A stretch of DNA of 64,000 bases from Cladosporium sp. IMV 00045 (lineage: Eukaryota; Ascomycota; Dothideomycetes; Cladosporiales; Cladosporiaceae), in contig MSJI02000259.1 in the NCBI GenBank assembly GCA_001931905.2, positions 1 to 64,000 on the forward strand, read 5' to 3'. The notes under the pieces were generated by a model. That model did no database searches and was not told where the DNA came from. It saw nothing but the letters and a program-made list of their open reading frames with translations. The position numbers and the translations under genes were made by a program. The number at the start of each line of letters is the position of its first letter. Position 1 is the first letter of the stretch. This document shows, piece by piece, positions 46,376-58,392 of the stretch.

Positions 46376-47322
46376 TCTGGCGGAAGCATACCTGGATAAA
46401 GAAAAGCGTACATTACAGAGACGCCTGTTAAAACGCGGCGGAGACCTAATATACGCCGACTGGAAAGATCGCGCCATGTCGAGGCTCTCGATACAGCGAA
46501 GCACCTGCCACAGAATCTACTTCAAGAAACGTCGCCAAGTCGTTCAATCGATGCTGAATCAAACGACCAGATCTTACAGCGACGTTGCCAGGCCCGAGAT
46601 CGGATTCTTCTTTGGTTTACGTGAGCGCGGTTCATGTCTCTGAAAGAAGAGCACACCGCTACTCAATATTCCTGGGCTCATGCCTCTTTGCCGCCAGATG
46701 TGCAGCCGTCACGCTCGTTTCTAGCTGCACTATCCCGGCAATCAGCATGAGGAGCATTTCGAGGATCTGGGTTCGAGATGCAGAGGGCAGCCAGGTCGGA
46801 GCGCGAGCACACTGATATGGTGAGATCAGGAATCGCATGCACATACATCAATCCACACTTGATACAGTGTAATGTTTTGAACCGGTCAGAACGTAAGAAC
46901 TATTCAAGCACAATCGCTCTAAAAGACTGATCTCTTCATTTCGTCCCGATTCTCACTTACCATAGGCACCTTCCAACCTCCATGGGGCAAGATTGTATAG
47001 AAGCACACCGGTGTCGTATCAAATCGGCCTCTTGCTCCGAACAAGGCTAACATTCAGAGGCCTCTTTATACACCTGACCGATTCGTAAGAGTTGGACTGC
47101 CATGTATCACATGGTCGCGCGACCAACCTTGAGCTGTTTGCATGCCTGAGGCAGAAAGAAAGGACCCACTTTTGATAGAGCTTCCGTTTTGGAACGGCAT
47201 TCTTTGTTTCCTGATAACAACCTCCCTTCACCTCACAGCTTACTGGTCACTTCTTCAGTCAAAAGGACAAACACTGATAACCCCCAGAAAGATTCGACTC
47301 ACTGCCGATACGTCGTGCCATC

Positions 47323-47330
47323 CTCCGCGG
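47323..47330 (+). promoter_or_regulatory. NirA-type site CTCCGCGG
   Basis: CTCCGCGG matches the published NirA consensus CTCCGHGG of the nitrate-specific activator. It lies 667 bp upstream of the nitrate-transporter ATG. Confidence 0.65.
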
Positions 47331-47442
47331 ATCTCAATAACCCACGTGGGCTAGATCTCACTCTCGTCACCTTATCACACCAAACCGGCGCATTGGCTAG
47401 AACCTGGAGTTGGTCCCACGGGTACTCTCCAGGATCTCCAAC

Positions 47443-47450
47443 CTCCGTGG
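47443..47450 (+). promoter_or_regulatory. NirA-type site CTCCGTGG
   Basis: CTCCGTGG, a second match to CTCCGHGG in the same orientation, 547 bp upstream of the ATG. A GATA lies 5 bp further on (47455-47458). Confidence 0.7.
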
Positions 47451-47550
47451 GGTCGATAACGCTACCGCTACCGACAGGACCATTTGACGCCAAGTGATAG
47501 CGAGAGCAAGCCTCAAACATACAAGCTGCAGCCTCAACACACAGCCGAGA

Positions 47551-47570
47551 GATAAGGCGCTCTGTTATCT
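47551..47570. promoter_or_regulatory. Paired GATA sites for AreA
   Basis: GATAAG at 47551-47556 and TTATCT (AGATAA on the other strand) at 47565-47570 form a closely spaced inverted pair. Single GATA cores also lie at 47455-47458, 47496-47499 and 47726-47729. AreA/Nit2 binds HGATAR in nitrogen-derepressed genes. Confidence 0.6.
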
Positions 47571-47916
47571 GCACAGCGAACCGAAGTCGAACAGTTGATT
47601 GAGCAGAATTTGGGCTTTCAATCGTCTAGGTTGTCGGGTTCACCGTGCTTCTCCACGTCTTTACAAATATCTGAATCTTTCTCCCCGGAGAAGCACAACA
47701 AGTTCATGTCGTCGCAAGCCCAAGTGATAGTTACACTGGTACGCACCAATCCTGAGCGGCTGCATCGTGAGATGTTGAGGTCTGGCAGAGGCTTTCTCAT
47801 TGCACAACCCGACTAGCACTGCTTGGCTGGCCGTAGATCGACCTCAGTGTGCATCCCGCTGTATTTTGTTGCTTTTCGTACATGGCTTGAGCCAAGGGAG
47901 ACGGGATAGCTTCTGG

Positions 47917-47927
47917 TATATATAATA
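47917..47927 (+). promoter_or_regulatory. TATA box of the nitrate transporter gene
   Basis: TATATATAATA lies about 70 bp upstream of ATG 47997, a normal distance for a regulated fungal promoter. Confidence 0.6.
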
Positions 47928-47996
47928 CCGTGTTGTCACCGACACAGGTAGGTTGCAATTCGCAACAGTGACGATCATCTCGCTTTACCAGCAATC

Positions 47997-49735
47997 ATGT
48001 TTCCGATTTCGGTTCTGTGGTCGGCGCCGACCATCAACCCCATCAACAGAAAGGCACGATCCATTCCTGTCTTCAACCCAATCAACCAATATGGAAGAGT
48101 CTTCTTCTTCTCCTGGTGGGGCTTCTTCATAGCCTTTTGGTCTTGGTAAGGTCCACGACATGCCTCGTGGATCAAGTTCTAGTGCTAAAGTGAGCTCAGG
48201 TATGCCTTTCCACCTCTCTTGGTCAGAACGATCAGAGCAGATCTGAATCTTACACAACCGGATGTGGCCAACTCCAACATTGCGGCTCTGACCGGCACAC
48301 TCGTCGTTCGCTTTGTGGCTGGACCTATGTGTGATCGATTCGGTCCGAGATGGACATACATTGGCGTGCTTTTGGCAGGCGCAATACCAACGGCGATGGC
48401 TGGCCTGGTGACCAATGTGTCCGGTCTTATCGCTTTGAGATTCTTCGTTGGAATACTTGGAGGCACCTTCGTACCTTGCCAGGTCTGGTCAACCGGGTTC
48501 TTCGACAAAAATATTGTCGGAACGTCCAATGCTTTGATCGGCGGCTGGGGTAACTCTGGTGGCGGGATTACTTACTTCCTCATGCCCTTGATCTACGACT
48601 CACTCCGCATCGACCAAGGCTTAACCTCATCACAGGCCTGGCGTGTTGCCTTCATCGTTCCCTTCATCCTAATTTGCGCTACCGCCGCCGGAATGTTCTT
48701 CCTTTGCGAGGACACGCCGACCGGCAAATGGAGCGAACGTCACCAGGCCACCCAAGCTCTCTTGCACGCTCACGTAGACCCGACGCCTTATACATCTCCT
48801 CCGTCCGAGCGCGCGGATACACAAGAGCAGCCAACAGAAAGCGACATGGAGAAGGGCGAAAAGACCGCCGAGCGCCAGCCTTCCACAGTTGACTATGGCA
48901 GGGGTAGTATCACTGTCATCCCCGACCAGGAGGCACGGATGTCTAAAGATGAGATGAGGGCGGTGGCACAAGGCGAGATCGTTGTTGCGCCGACGGGAAA
49001 GGAGATGATGCATGTGATCTTTTCCTTGCAGACGGCCTTCCACTGCGCTACGTACATTTGCTCGTTTGGAGGGTGAGTGAACGTTGTTGATCGCTTGACA
49101 GTTGAAAGGTTACTGACAAGCATCAAGTGAACTCGCCATCAACAGCTACATTGGATCGTACTATCTCAAGAACTTTCCGTACCTTGGTCAGACTCGCTCG
49201 GGGCAATGGGCGAGCATGTTCGGCCTACTCAACGTCATCACCAGGTAAGAATGTGACGCCTGATTTTGCCTCTCATGACACCTTCGCTGACAAAGCCTTC
49301 GCCCCCAGACCACTAGGTGGCATCATCAGCGACCTCATCTACAAGCATGTTTCCACGAACCTGTGGATGAAGAAAGCCTGGATCCTCTTCGTTGGCATTA
49401 TCTCAGGCGCCTTCCTCATTGCCATCGGCCTGAGCGATCCACACCAGGAGAGCGCCATGTTCGGGCTCATTGCTGGTATGGCTTTCTTTTTGGAAGCTGG
49501 CAATGGAGCCAATTTCGCGCTCGTTCCCCACGTGCACCCGCACGCCAACGGCGTCTTGAGCGGCACGGTCGGCGCCCTGGGCAACTTTGGCGGTGTCATC
49601 TTTGCTATTCTGTTCAGATTCCATGGGACCGACTATGCTGAGAGCTTCTGGATTATGGGTATCATGATCATTGGGTTCAACCTTGTCTTCTCTTGGGTGC
49701 CACCGCTCCCTAAGGGACAGATTGGTGGGAGGTGA
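47997..49735 (+). CDS. crnA: High-affinity nitrate transporter (NNP family)
   Basis: Proton-coupled nitrate importer of the plasma membrane, nitrate/nitrite porter branch of the MFS. Exons 47997-48145, 48200-49072, 49128-49244 and 49309-49735 give 521 aa. The N-terminus [15 protein letters not shown] and [20 protein letters not shown] are hallmarks of fungal CrnA/NrtA. The long cytosolic loop after the sixth TM (about residues 225-320) is typical, and the second nitrate signature appears in [20 protein letters not shown]. The first intron splits the Trp codon of WSWYAF. The promoter carries NirA- and AreA-type sites. Nitrate and nitrite reductase genes, often linked in other fungi, are not in this window. 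Confidence 0.95.
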
Positions 49736-49916
49736 GAAGCGATACAATACCGCATCGGGGAGTGGTGTCGGTTTCTCTGAGAGCCTTGAAGAATGATGAT
49801 ACCCCTTAAAGTCGATGTGGGCGGGCGTGGAAGGCCCAGGACGTAGCAGCTATCAGACGTTGAGAAAAATACCGATTTCAAACACCTTCTAGCAATTCCA
49901 CCAGCCCAAACTACTC

Positions 49917-49961
49917 TAAAAAAAAATAAAATAAATAAAAAAAATAAAATAAAAAAAAACG
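49917..49961. repeat. A/T-only microsatellite-like tract
   Basis: Roughly 45 bp of A runs broken by single T (AAAAAAAATAAAATAAATAA type) between the 3' ends of the nitrate transporter gene and the Kre9-like gene. Confidence 0.8.
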
Positions 49962-50022
49962 ATCACTCTTGGATTCATTAGAAACACTACAAAAATTCAT
50001 AATAGTACATATCATGACCAAA

Positions 50023-51161
50023 TCACCTCTTGGCATCAACGGGCCACACCGGCGACATCGGCGAACAGCCCTCCAACTCCGCACGGAAAGCCATATGATC
50101 CAACTCCGGCGGTCTCTCTCCCGCACCCGCTTCATGAACCATACTCTCCGAACTCAGCTCGGTATGGTGCGTCCAGACGGTTTTGGGCCTCACGAGCTCA
50201 TCCGTGGAGAGCTCGCTCATGGCGTGATGATGATGATGCTGCTGCTGGAACGGATTTCCCGGTAAGATCTCCTGGACTTCGTTCTGCTTTTTGCGCCGTT
50301 TGACGTAGAGGTATGACATGATGCCGGCGGTAAGGGCGAGGACTGCTAGGATCACTCCCACTGCGAGACCGGCTGTGGCGCCTTTGGAGAGGCTGGAGGA
50401 AGAGGAATCGGCGCTTGATGATGGTGAGGGTGTGCTTGTCGAGCTTTGCGTTGGAGAGGAAGAAGTCGCTGCAGAACTTCTTCTTGCTTCATTCGCTGTA
50501 CTGCTTGTCGCTGTCGGGCTAGCTGAACTGGACGTGCTGCTGGAAGATTCATCGTTGCCCACAGATGGTGGGCCGTCGGTATTGCCATCCAGAGCTTGGG
50601 CTGCCTGCCTGATTTTGAGTGCTGTTTCGCCTGAGAGACCTGAGATACTGAAACGGTCGGAGTAGTTGATCACTACGCCTCCAGCCTCTTTTGTGGATGT
50701 CATGCGAAAGAAGCTGCAATGAATCTTGTTAGTGTGTGCTCAGATTGGATTGTAACATCATACTTACAAGCCATTGTCAATGTCAGCAGCAATACCTTCA
50801 GGAATCGTTCCTGAAGTGGAGTCTCCTCTTGAATATGATCCGTCCGACTCAAATGTCGATATGGGTTGCTGGGCCTGGGTCAGCGTTGGGCCTAGCGGAG
50901 ATCGGCTTCAGAGCTACCTACCATATCATCATCTTCGTTCCCTCCGACCATGAGTGAAAGAGTGTATTGGGTAAGCTCCGAGATGGGAGGGCTGATGCCC
51001 GAGTCTTCCCATTGTACGTCAATCAAACCCGACTTCAGATTGCCGCCGGCTTCAGGTTTAACAAACCTGACATCAGCCAGGGCGAAAGACGCAAATGTAA
51101 GCACGACGCACAGCAAGGTCGCCATGGCCCTTGCCGTGGGCTCAAAGAGAGGCACGCGCAT
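50023..51161 (-). CDS. Kre9/Knh1-like surface protein with TM and cytosolic tail
   Basis: Exons 50922-51161, 50768-50868 and 50023-50713 give 343 aa. The signal peptide (MATLLCVVLTFASFALA) is followed by a Kre9/Knh1-type N-terminal domain: DVRFVKPEAGGNLKSG, VQWEDSG, YTLSLMVGGN, and FFFRMTSTKEAGGVV ending DRFSISGLSG. Then come a Ser/Thr-rich stalk, a single TM (TAGLAVGVILAVLALTAGIM) and a cytosolic tail with KRRKK and a His5 run. The Kre9 family is linked to cell-wall beta-1,6-glucan assembly. The layout here (extracellular domain, glycosylated stalk, TM, tail) resembles WSC/Mid2-type wall sensors, so a sensor role is possible by inference. The start may be 51161 or, better for a signal peptide, 51125. 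Confidence 0.83.
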
Positions 51162-52350
51162 TATCGCGCAGGCAAAACGAATGACATAAACGAGAGGCGC
51201 CCTTCGAGCGTGGGCATCAATTGATTGAAGGAAACGCTGGAGTCAGTCGAGTGTGACACAAGACCAAGCAAAGAAGCACCGCTGCTACAATAATCGCTGC
51301 CTACGGATTTTCCTACTCGAAAGTGCCCAACAGAAGAAACGGCGTTACTTAACGGAGCCACCAATGTCCACAAAAAAGGCGGATTGACTTCAATGGCTTG
51401 CTGCTTCCAAAGCTTGAATCTCGCGTGGCCGCGTCACCGGTCCCATACTCTCGTTCACATAAGGCTGGGTATATATGCAGCATGCGAGTGAATGAAAATC
51501 TTGGACGGTTGTTTGCATGATTGATTTGATGTTAGAAAGTATACGTCCAAGCAACCTTGCAATTCAACATCTCTAATTGTAGCCTGGTCGTCGTCGAACG
51601 CCAAGGCACAAAGACGTTCACCATAAACTCTATCCCATCGCGCCAGGAACACGAGGATATGCATGGCCCTAGAAGCGGTTTCTTGCATAACGCTATTGGA
51701 ACGCGGAGCAGCCGAATGCCGACCGCAACGATCGGAACGATCACTCGTCCTGCGATACGATGGTTCTTGACGTGAGCCGAGAGTGCCCGTGAATGATATG
51801 CATGTTGTATAACTGCCCTTGAGCAGCAAACATGAAGTCATGAAGTCTGGTTCAGGGAGACGCATGTCGATATTTTTAATGTTTGAAGCAATTGTTTGTC
51901 AACCAAAAATATGCTAGGGTTTGATGGAACAAGCATTCCTGCTTATTTTTCATTAGACGGCCACTTGTTCAAGAGTACCGCCATCAACACACATTCTGCT
52001 CATCGTTCCCAGCAAGGGTTTCTTTTCCCTACCTTCCCAAAGCATTACAGAGGGAACGCTAATAGCTGAACGATTTCTTTGTTCCGAAGAGCAATACTCA
52101 GATCGAGCTGCGTACTCGATATGGCTGTGAGACAATATCGAGGTGACATTTCTTTGTGCAACATTTGTGCTTAATAAAACACAGTGCATGGAATTTCTCT
52201 GTTCTATCTCAATAGCTGTTAGGCTAGTATCTGATTCTTTGGCAGGCATTTCCTTCTCACGGTTGCGGCGCCGGTGGATCGTTCAGATGACGTCGCATCC
52301 AGGAGGACCAGATTCTTACCAAAATCTGTCAGCTGTTCAACAGCTTTACT
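51162..52350. other. Intergenic, no gene seen
   Basis: Frames here (for example 51455-51865 minus) lack domains and splice structure. Confidence 0.5.
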
Positions 52351-52860
52351 TTAGATTGTCGAAGGTCTTCGAATGTTGGAGAACATGCAGGTATCCTGCG
52401 ACAGCTGCTGAAGTTGAGGCGTTCTGGGTGCTGAGGTCATCCTTGTTGTTTTCGCCTTCCGATGCTCCGAAGGAGTTGTCAGGAAGTCCACTGCAAACAT
52501 TCCGATGAAAACTGCAAGCAAAGTACTAAGTACATAGCTGATGCCAGCTTTGAAGCAGTCCATGCCCCGGACAATGCCACCAAGGTCTTCGAACGCTTGG
52601 CATTTGTTCTGGAACTCTGACCATCTGGTGCATCCCAAAGTGTTGAAGTAGAAGACCAGTCCTATTAGAGTACCAAGAACAGGCACTGCCGCTGGAAGAG
52701 GGATGCGTCTCTTTTGAGTTGGCGAATCGGCATGGCTCGTTGTCCGCTTCCAGGTCAGCCCCCAATTCGCGTTGGAGAGTGTCGCCAGAGGGTCTGCCTC
52801 TTCTGTCTGTCCGGGAAATTCCACTGGACCATGTGCATGACCCCGGTGGCCTCTAGACAT
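52351..52860 (-). CDS. Small unknown protein with two membrane segments
   Basis: 169 aa from MSRGHRGHAHGPVEFPGQ. There is a hydrophobic segment at about 70-88 (LPAAVPVLGTLIGLVFYF), a short Cys-containing loop (LGCTRWSEFQNKCQAFEDLG, two Cys plus one in GMDCFKAG), and a second segment (ISYVLSTLLAVFIGMFAVDF). The tail is basic (HRKAKTTRMTS). The layout suggests a hairpin membrane protein with a disulfide-capable loop. The family is not recognised. The frame is open upstream to 52989, but the upstream residues look non-coding. Confidence 0.5.
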   Translation of the reverse strand: MSRGHRGHAHGPVEFPGQTEEADPLATLSNANWGLTWKRTTSHADSPTQKRRIPLPAAVPVLGTLIGLVFYFNTLGCTRWSEFQNKCQAFEDLGGIVRGMDCFKAGISYVLSTLLAVFIGMFAVDFLTTPSEHRKAKTTRMTSAPRTPQLQQLSQDTCMFSNIRRPSTI

Positions 52861-54451
52861 ATCCCCAGCAACCAAAATATCCTTGGAGCATCCGGAAGAA
52901 AATATTGCGTTGTGATTGAAGAGACCTGTAACGAAGAAGCGACTTCCGAAAGAAAATTGGCACAGTCTTGGCATCGCCCCTTGCTTCACGCCATATCAGC
53001 TGACAATGGAGCTTCCTTTCCATCACCACAACTGTTCACGAACCCAATTCATCACATCATCTTTGCCGTCAACATCGCGATGGATGATTTCGGCCTTATG
53101 GTTCCCATATTCTTGACTAGGTCGGCTGGCCATGGTAAATTCAAGCCAACCAACTCGGTCAGATCTTCGTTGGGAGATTTGGTCGAGAAGAACATTGAAC
53201 TTAACGGTAAGCCTTGATCAATATCTCATGAAAATCGACTACCTTGTCAAGCAGTGTCAACAACATGTGAAACGAAACCATCGATCAGCCCTGCAGCCTT
53301 GATTGAGTCTAGGGATCGCTCTAAGCCGTTCCACGTGACGGCTGATGATCCAGCCCTCGGGACTGCACGCCACACTATATCTTGATAGAGCATACGCATT
53401 TCAAGGTTAATCTCGCGTGGCACTTGGATGTCGTTACAAAGCTTTCCACCGTGAGACATCGCCTACTGTTGCCAACTTGGCCTCCTCGCCTTTGCAGCGC
53501 GTATCAACCAGAGGCATCGTCCCCACACCTTGAAGATGTACCTCTACGTCGGACTGTCATGCCATGCCGCATATCGTACATGGGCGACGCCATACCGAAA
53601 GGTGTCTATGCCAAGTAGGCTGCGAGGTTGTTCCATTTGTCGCACATGTCGTCGGTAAGAAACACTACGCTTGTCTGATCTCGAGACTACCGCTTTTGCA
53701 CAGTCGGTGTCCAGAATCTCCCGTGATCTGCATTACTCCATCTAGCTTCGGACGAGACAAATCTGTGGGATTACAGCCCAGGAAGCCAATTAAAACCGCT
53801 GGCTATCAGCGCAAACACATTGGATCTATGGGTTTTTGATACTCCATCGTGGCGGGCACCCAAACCAAATGTGTTCTGCTACGTATCTCGAGCGCTCACG
53901 TTTTCGAAGTTTCAACAGCTACGGGTCTTCTAGATTGATATCATGCGGTCACATGCTGCACCTTGATCTGAAGAGATCTTCACCACGTCGAAGGTGTAAC
54001 AGCTCATATCGCACGCCCGATGGATGATGAAATCTTCACTAAACACGTTGGTGAAGGGCTTGGAAGAAGCTCGCGATTTGTCATTTTGCCTCTCGAGGAT
54101 CTCAGGCGCCCGCTGCTTCGCGAGGAAATTGCTTTTCCTTCCTGTGCCTCCTTCTTATGCTTCTGGATCATGATTCAAGAGCGGGCAAGGTGAAGCTTGC
54201 AGCACCACCACCTGCTACGCATGCTTTACACGAAGACAAATGAAACCTGCGATAGAATGTGGCTACCTGAGTGCATGGTCTTTCGAAGCCTGGGTGTCAA
54301 CGCCACCGAAGTTCTTGTAGTCCTAATGTCTACCTGCTCTGCCGTACTATTGTCTACATAAGGATGGCGTAACCCTTCAATCCTCCATGTCTTTAAGACT
54401 CGGGACCAGGAAACACGAGAGACTGACTGTCCTTCTATCATCAGGCGTCTT
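52861..54451. other. Intergenic, no supported gene
   Basis: A minus-strand frame of 70 codons at 53247-53459 (MSHGGKLCNDIQVPREI...) and several plus-strand frames are open but without domain or splice partner. The last 150 bp are the promoter of the secreted-protein gene at 54452. Confidence 0.45.
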
Positions 54452-55643
54452 ATGCATATCTTAGCTGCGATCGCAGCTGCAGTCTCCGCTTCACCAGTGG
54501 CCCAATTTTCAAGCACTCCTTGGGTTCCAACTACAACTCCAGCTGCAAGAACAACCACTGCTGGGGCGTTTTGTGCTGTTGTGACAGGGCTGGTCACGAA
54601 AGCGAAGGCTCAAAGCACTGCGACGGCCTTTTGTCTTTCGATCAAACCCGTCACATCGACGAGCATCCTTACAACCAGCAAGTAAGGCTATTACAAATCA
54701 CAGTGAGCTGAAACAGGCCTCTAATTTAGCAAATACAGCCCGGTGTTCGCGACCACCAGTGTCACCGGAGGTGTCTTCACAGACACAAGGACCACGATAA
54801 CTGTCACCGTAACTGTTCCTCCAAGCAACACCGTGTACGAACACACAGCTCGGCTGCTCACCGGAAAGAACTAACTGACATATTCATAGAACTGTTCAAC
54901 CAACTGGCACATGTGCCACACTACCTGTCACCGTGAAAGAGAAGCGAGCAGTCGTAGCCAAGCCCGCATGCTTCTCAACCTACACAGCAGCTCCTATCAT
55001 ATCATCAGCTTGTAAATGCCTCTCAATCCCAACTCCAACAATTGTTGTGAAAGGCGTAGATGTTACCATTCAATCTACAAGCACGGTTACAGTCACTGTA
55101 AGTCTTCGTCTTTGCCACTGGCTGAATTCACACAAGCAATCGAATCGTTACTTATGCAAAAAATAGTATATCCCGACGGTTTTCCCAACTCAAACGAAGT
55201 CGGTTCCTGCGCCTGACGCAACCGTCACCAGCGATGCTTTCCGGCTCCTGGCAGGAGGCAGCGACGTGACTGGTGAGCTCGGAAGTATCGCTTCGCTCTT
55301 CGGGGATAGTTCGACCGGCATCATCTGGAGAACACAGAATGGCCCCCAGGGTTTCCAACTCGATCCCACATCATGCCAACTGAAACTCAGCTTTGGAAGT
55401 CCTGCGTACGCCGATCGACTCAACCCCGTGATTTTCGCAGAAACTCCTCCGCTCGATTACGAGCCTTTGATATGCAAGGTCAACACTTTGTCCAAGCAGC
55501 TGATGTGTAACTTGAATGACGGTGCGTCGCGAGTCAATTACGAGTGCCGGGCTGGGTCTACTACGAACGTTTGGCATGTCAATAATGGACTTGAAGGGGG
55601 AGAAATCAGTGACTGTACTGCGATTGCGGTGACTGTCGTTTGA
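54452..55643 (+). CDS. Secreted Thr/Val-rich protein with C-terminal Cys domain
   Basis: Exons 54452-54681, 54730-54834, 54890-55097 and 55167-55643 keep phase and encode 339 aa. The signal peptide is MHILAAIAAAVSASPVA. The N-terminal half alternates Thr/Ser and Val (TRTTITVTVTVPPSNTV, STSTVTVT) with Cys pairs (CKCLSIPTPT), a style common in fungal wall and adhesin-like proteins. The C-terminal half (about 190-339) is more globular: DAFRLLAGGSD, GIIWRTQNGPQGF, CQLKLSFGSP, CKVNTLSKQLMCNLNDG, and an ending DCTAIAVTVV. No GPI tail is present. Exon 2 ends at GTACGA rather than the nearby GTGTAC; only this choice keeps frame. The family is not recognised. Confidence 0.8.
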
Positions 55644-55788
55644 TTGAGCCCTGGGGTGTCTGCAATCAGCTTTTGAATTCAAGTTTGTTCGTCAGTAGAA
55701 TGTGTATGCAACATTCCCTTCTTGACTATTAATCGATCTTCATTACAAGACTACACTTTTCGTCATAAACATTACCGCATTATCAGTC

Positions 55789-58270
55789 TCACATCACCCA
55801 AGCGCCCACAAGAACCGCAGTCCAGAAAGAAAAGCCCAAGAACTCGACGCGAGATCCAACCCCAGTGAAAGGCGCCGGACCACCCGTCTCACCTGCCGGG
55901 CTACCCTCCGACCCACTACCACCACCAGTCTCGGACCCTCCCATGCCGGAATAGATATACCCTCCAAGACCGCCGGAAGAAGGCGACGTCTCAACAGCAT
56001 TGATCACCGACCCACCCAAAGTGATAGAAGGCCCAGCAAGAGTCGTAGGCTTACCATCGACGAACAATACGCCCGTCGATTCGGCGAGAGAAGCCGTGCT
56101 CTGCCCAGCAGTGATCTGCTGACCGGGCGAGAGAGTCTGACCATCGACGACGAACTCGGAGCCAGATCGGGAGGCGACGATGGGCTTGCCGCCGGCTTGG
56201 GCGATGGTGGTGGCTTGTCCGTCGGCGAGAGAGATTGTTTGACCGCCGATGACAACCCTGTTCCGGTCGGGCAGTGCAGATACAGTCTCTCCGCCGAAGG
56301 TTGCGGCGCCTCCTGCCGTTAGTGTTTGGCCATCGAATGTGAATACTGGAGGCGCTGCATCGGAATCAGACCCTGCTCCAGTCCCAGAGCCAGATTGCGA
56401 TCCAGAATCAGAGCCAGTCGAATCTTCCTGATTGCCTCCTGAACTCTGACCTCCAGCTGCATCGCCTGCTTGTGACCCTGAAGAGCCAGCAGACTCATCC
56501 GCCTGCGAGTCACCTCCTTGATTGGATGCTGCATTTCCGCCCGCAGTCGCTTCAGCTTGAGAAGAAGCTCTCGCTTGAGAAGCAGCCTGTTGGACAGCAG
56601 AAACTAGATTACTAACGCCCGAATCGCTGGACCCCGAGTCTGCCGAGCCATCGCCGCCCGACTCGTCTGAGCCCTGTGAGCCGCTTTGCTGGGAATTCGA
56701 TCCTGAAGATGAGGTACCTCCACCGTTCTGCTGTCCTTGACTCCCAGAGTTGTCGTCTGAAGAACCGGTATTTGAGCCCGAAGAGCTACTGCCCTGATCT
56801 TGTTGGCCCGAGGAGCCTTGGTTGGAATTTGATGATGTACCAGATTGTTGTCCCGACGAGTCAGATCCCGAGGAGCCTTGGTTTGACGACGATGAACCGC
56901 TTTGACTCCCGGACGAGTCAGATCCGTATGATCCCTGATTAGAATTCGAAGATGACCCAGACTGTTGTCCTGACGAGTCGGATCCGGAAGAGCCCTGATT
57001 AGATGACAAAGAACCGCTCTGCTGCCCTGACGAATCAGACCCGGAGTTGCTCGAGCTGCCGGAGCTGCCTGACGATTGATCCTGGCTTGAAGACGATTCG
57101 CTTGAAGAACCTGAGCTACTTTGACCCTGTTGATCATTCGACGCATCGTCGTTCTGTGCAGGTACAGCCACTGGAGAGGAGCCCGAGTCGTCATTACCTC
57201 CAGTGGACGGAGTACCTCCTTCAGGGGTGGCCACCGGTGTGTTTTTTGCAGGAGCCGGGGAGAAGACGGCATTACCAGTGACCGTCGTCAAAGAACCCGC
57301 CGTCTTACGAATGAGAGTCTCGCCAGTGATGGAAGTTGAATCGGCAAGCGTGAAAGTCCGCGTTTCAACGAGAGTCGTCTCCTTCTCGGAGCAGGACTCC
57401 TTGGTCGACTCTGAGGTGCCGTTGAAATTGGAGATGGTCACCGTACTCGTCTCGCACTCCGTGACGGTATCGACGGTGGAACTTGTGCAGAGAGTCGGTT
57501 GGGCGACCTTAGTTGCAGGTGAGCATGATGTCAACGGGATGTGCTTGAACTGCTCGGCGACTTCGTCCAGGCTTCCCAGGTAGTTCAGGATTTGGGTTGG
57601 CACAGCAGCAGGTCCTTTGTGCGAGGCGGTGTTGAATGGGAAGATCAGAGACGCCCCGTTTGCCGTTGCTGGTAGCGTGACGGGGGTGATGTCCTTGGTG
57701 GGTTGACAGGCTTCCGTTGAATCGGGTTTCCAATCGGCAGTCGCCTTGCCGGAGAAGTTGTTGAGTTCAGCATAGGTGGTGGGATAAGTGCTACATTGAT
57801 CAACAGCTAGTACAGCCAGACGAAGAGCGGGATACTCACAGCTTCAACCCACTGACTTCCCACGTAAAGGTGTCGAAGTATTCCACAGTTCCTGTCGCGT
57901 TTGCCGTCGAATTCCCACCAAGTGTGATGGTCCGGTTCTCGCTGACGGTGGAATACGATGTCGAAAGACTTCCATCGGGGTATTCGGTGATGTGTGGGAT
58001 CACAGATACAGTGAAAGGTTTCTCGACGATGCTGTATGGGAACTCAAGCCAGGTCGTCTTTGCTGCTATGTAGCAAGGTGCACAAGGTGTTGTGAGGCAT
58101 GCTGGAATAGTACCTATAAATGATATCGAGATCAGCTTTGAAGCTTCTATGTGGCCTTTTGCAGATGCCAGGATGCTCGCAGTCTCGGACAAGTCGAACG
58201 ATGGTGATAATATACAGGATGTTCAGCAGAAGAAAGGCAACTTACCATTTGTGACGTTCAGTGCCGCCAT
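55789..58270 (-). CDS. Large GPI-type Ser/Gly-rich surface protein
   Basis: Exons 58246-58270, 57840-58113 and 55789-57790 give 766 aa. The order is an N-terminal Cys/Asn-rich part (TIPACLTTPCAPCY, ENRTITLGGNSTANATG), a Thr-rich part (CETSTVTISNFNGTSES), and a long Ser/Gly/Gln/Asn repeat region. After that come several strand repeats of the type FTFDGQTLTAGG, VVIGGQTISLADGQ and FVVDGQTLSPGQ. The end is hydrophobic (FLGFSFWTAVLVGAWVM), a GPI-attachment signal. Such proteins are anchored to the membrane or linked to wall glucan. Exon 1 is only 25 nt and no signal peptide is visible at MAALNVTNG, so an upstream exon or another start may have been missed. Confidence 0.78.
56700..57120 (-). repeat. 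Ser/Gly/Gln/Asn tandem repeats
   Basis: Degenerate tandem units of about 20-24 codons (GSDSSGQQSGSSSNSNQGS type) within the GPI-type protein gene, at least three clear copies. They are probably length-variable between strains. Confidence 0.8.
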
Positions 58271-58385
58271 CTTTAAACAACACTGTGAGCGAGTCTAGAT
58301 ACGTTTCGATAACAACAAGTGAGATTAACGAGCTTTCAAAGATGGGAGTTGAAGGATCCGGTTGCCCACGGCCCCAACGGAAGAC

Positions 58386-58392
58386 GTTTATA
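58386..58392 (-). promoter_or_regulatory. TATA-like box of the GPI-type protein gene
   Basis: TATAAAC on the minus strand, about 116 bp upstream of ATG 58270. No ATG lies between the box and 58270, which supports that start. Confidence 0.45.

Larger units (their letters stand above)
46376..47996. other. Intergenic, 3' flank of CWC26 and nitrate-transporter promoter
   Basis: No gene. The 3' 700 bp hold the nitrate-type control sites listed separately. Confidence 0.6.

Noticed and set aside
45417..46504. Long minus-strand frames opposite CWC26
   Set aside because: Antisense shadows of a charged, GC-biased coding region.
52861..52989. N-terminal extension of the small two-TM protein
   Set aside because: The 43 upstream codons look like untranslated sequence and have no conserved features; MSRGHRGHAHG is a better start.
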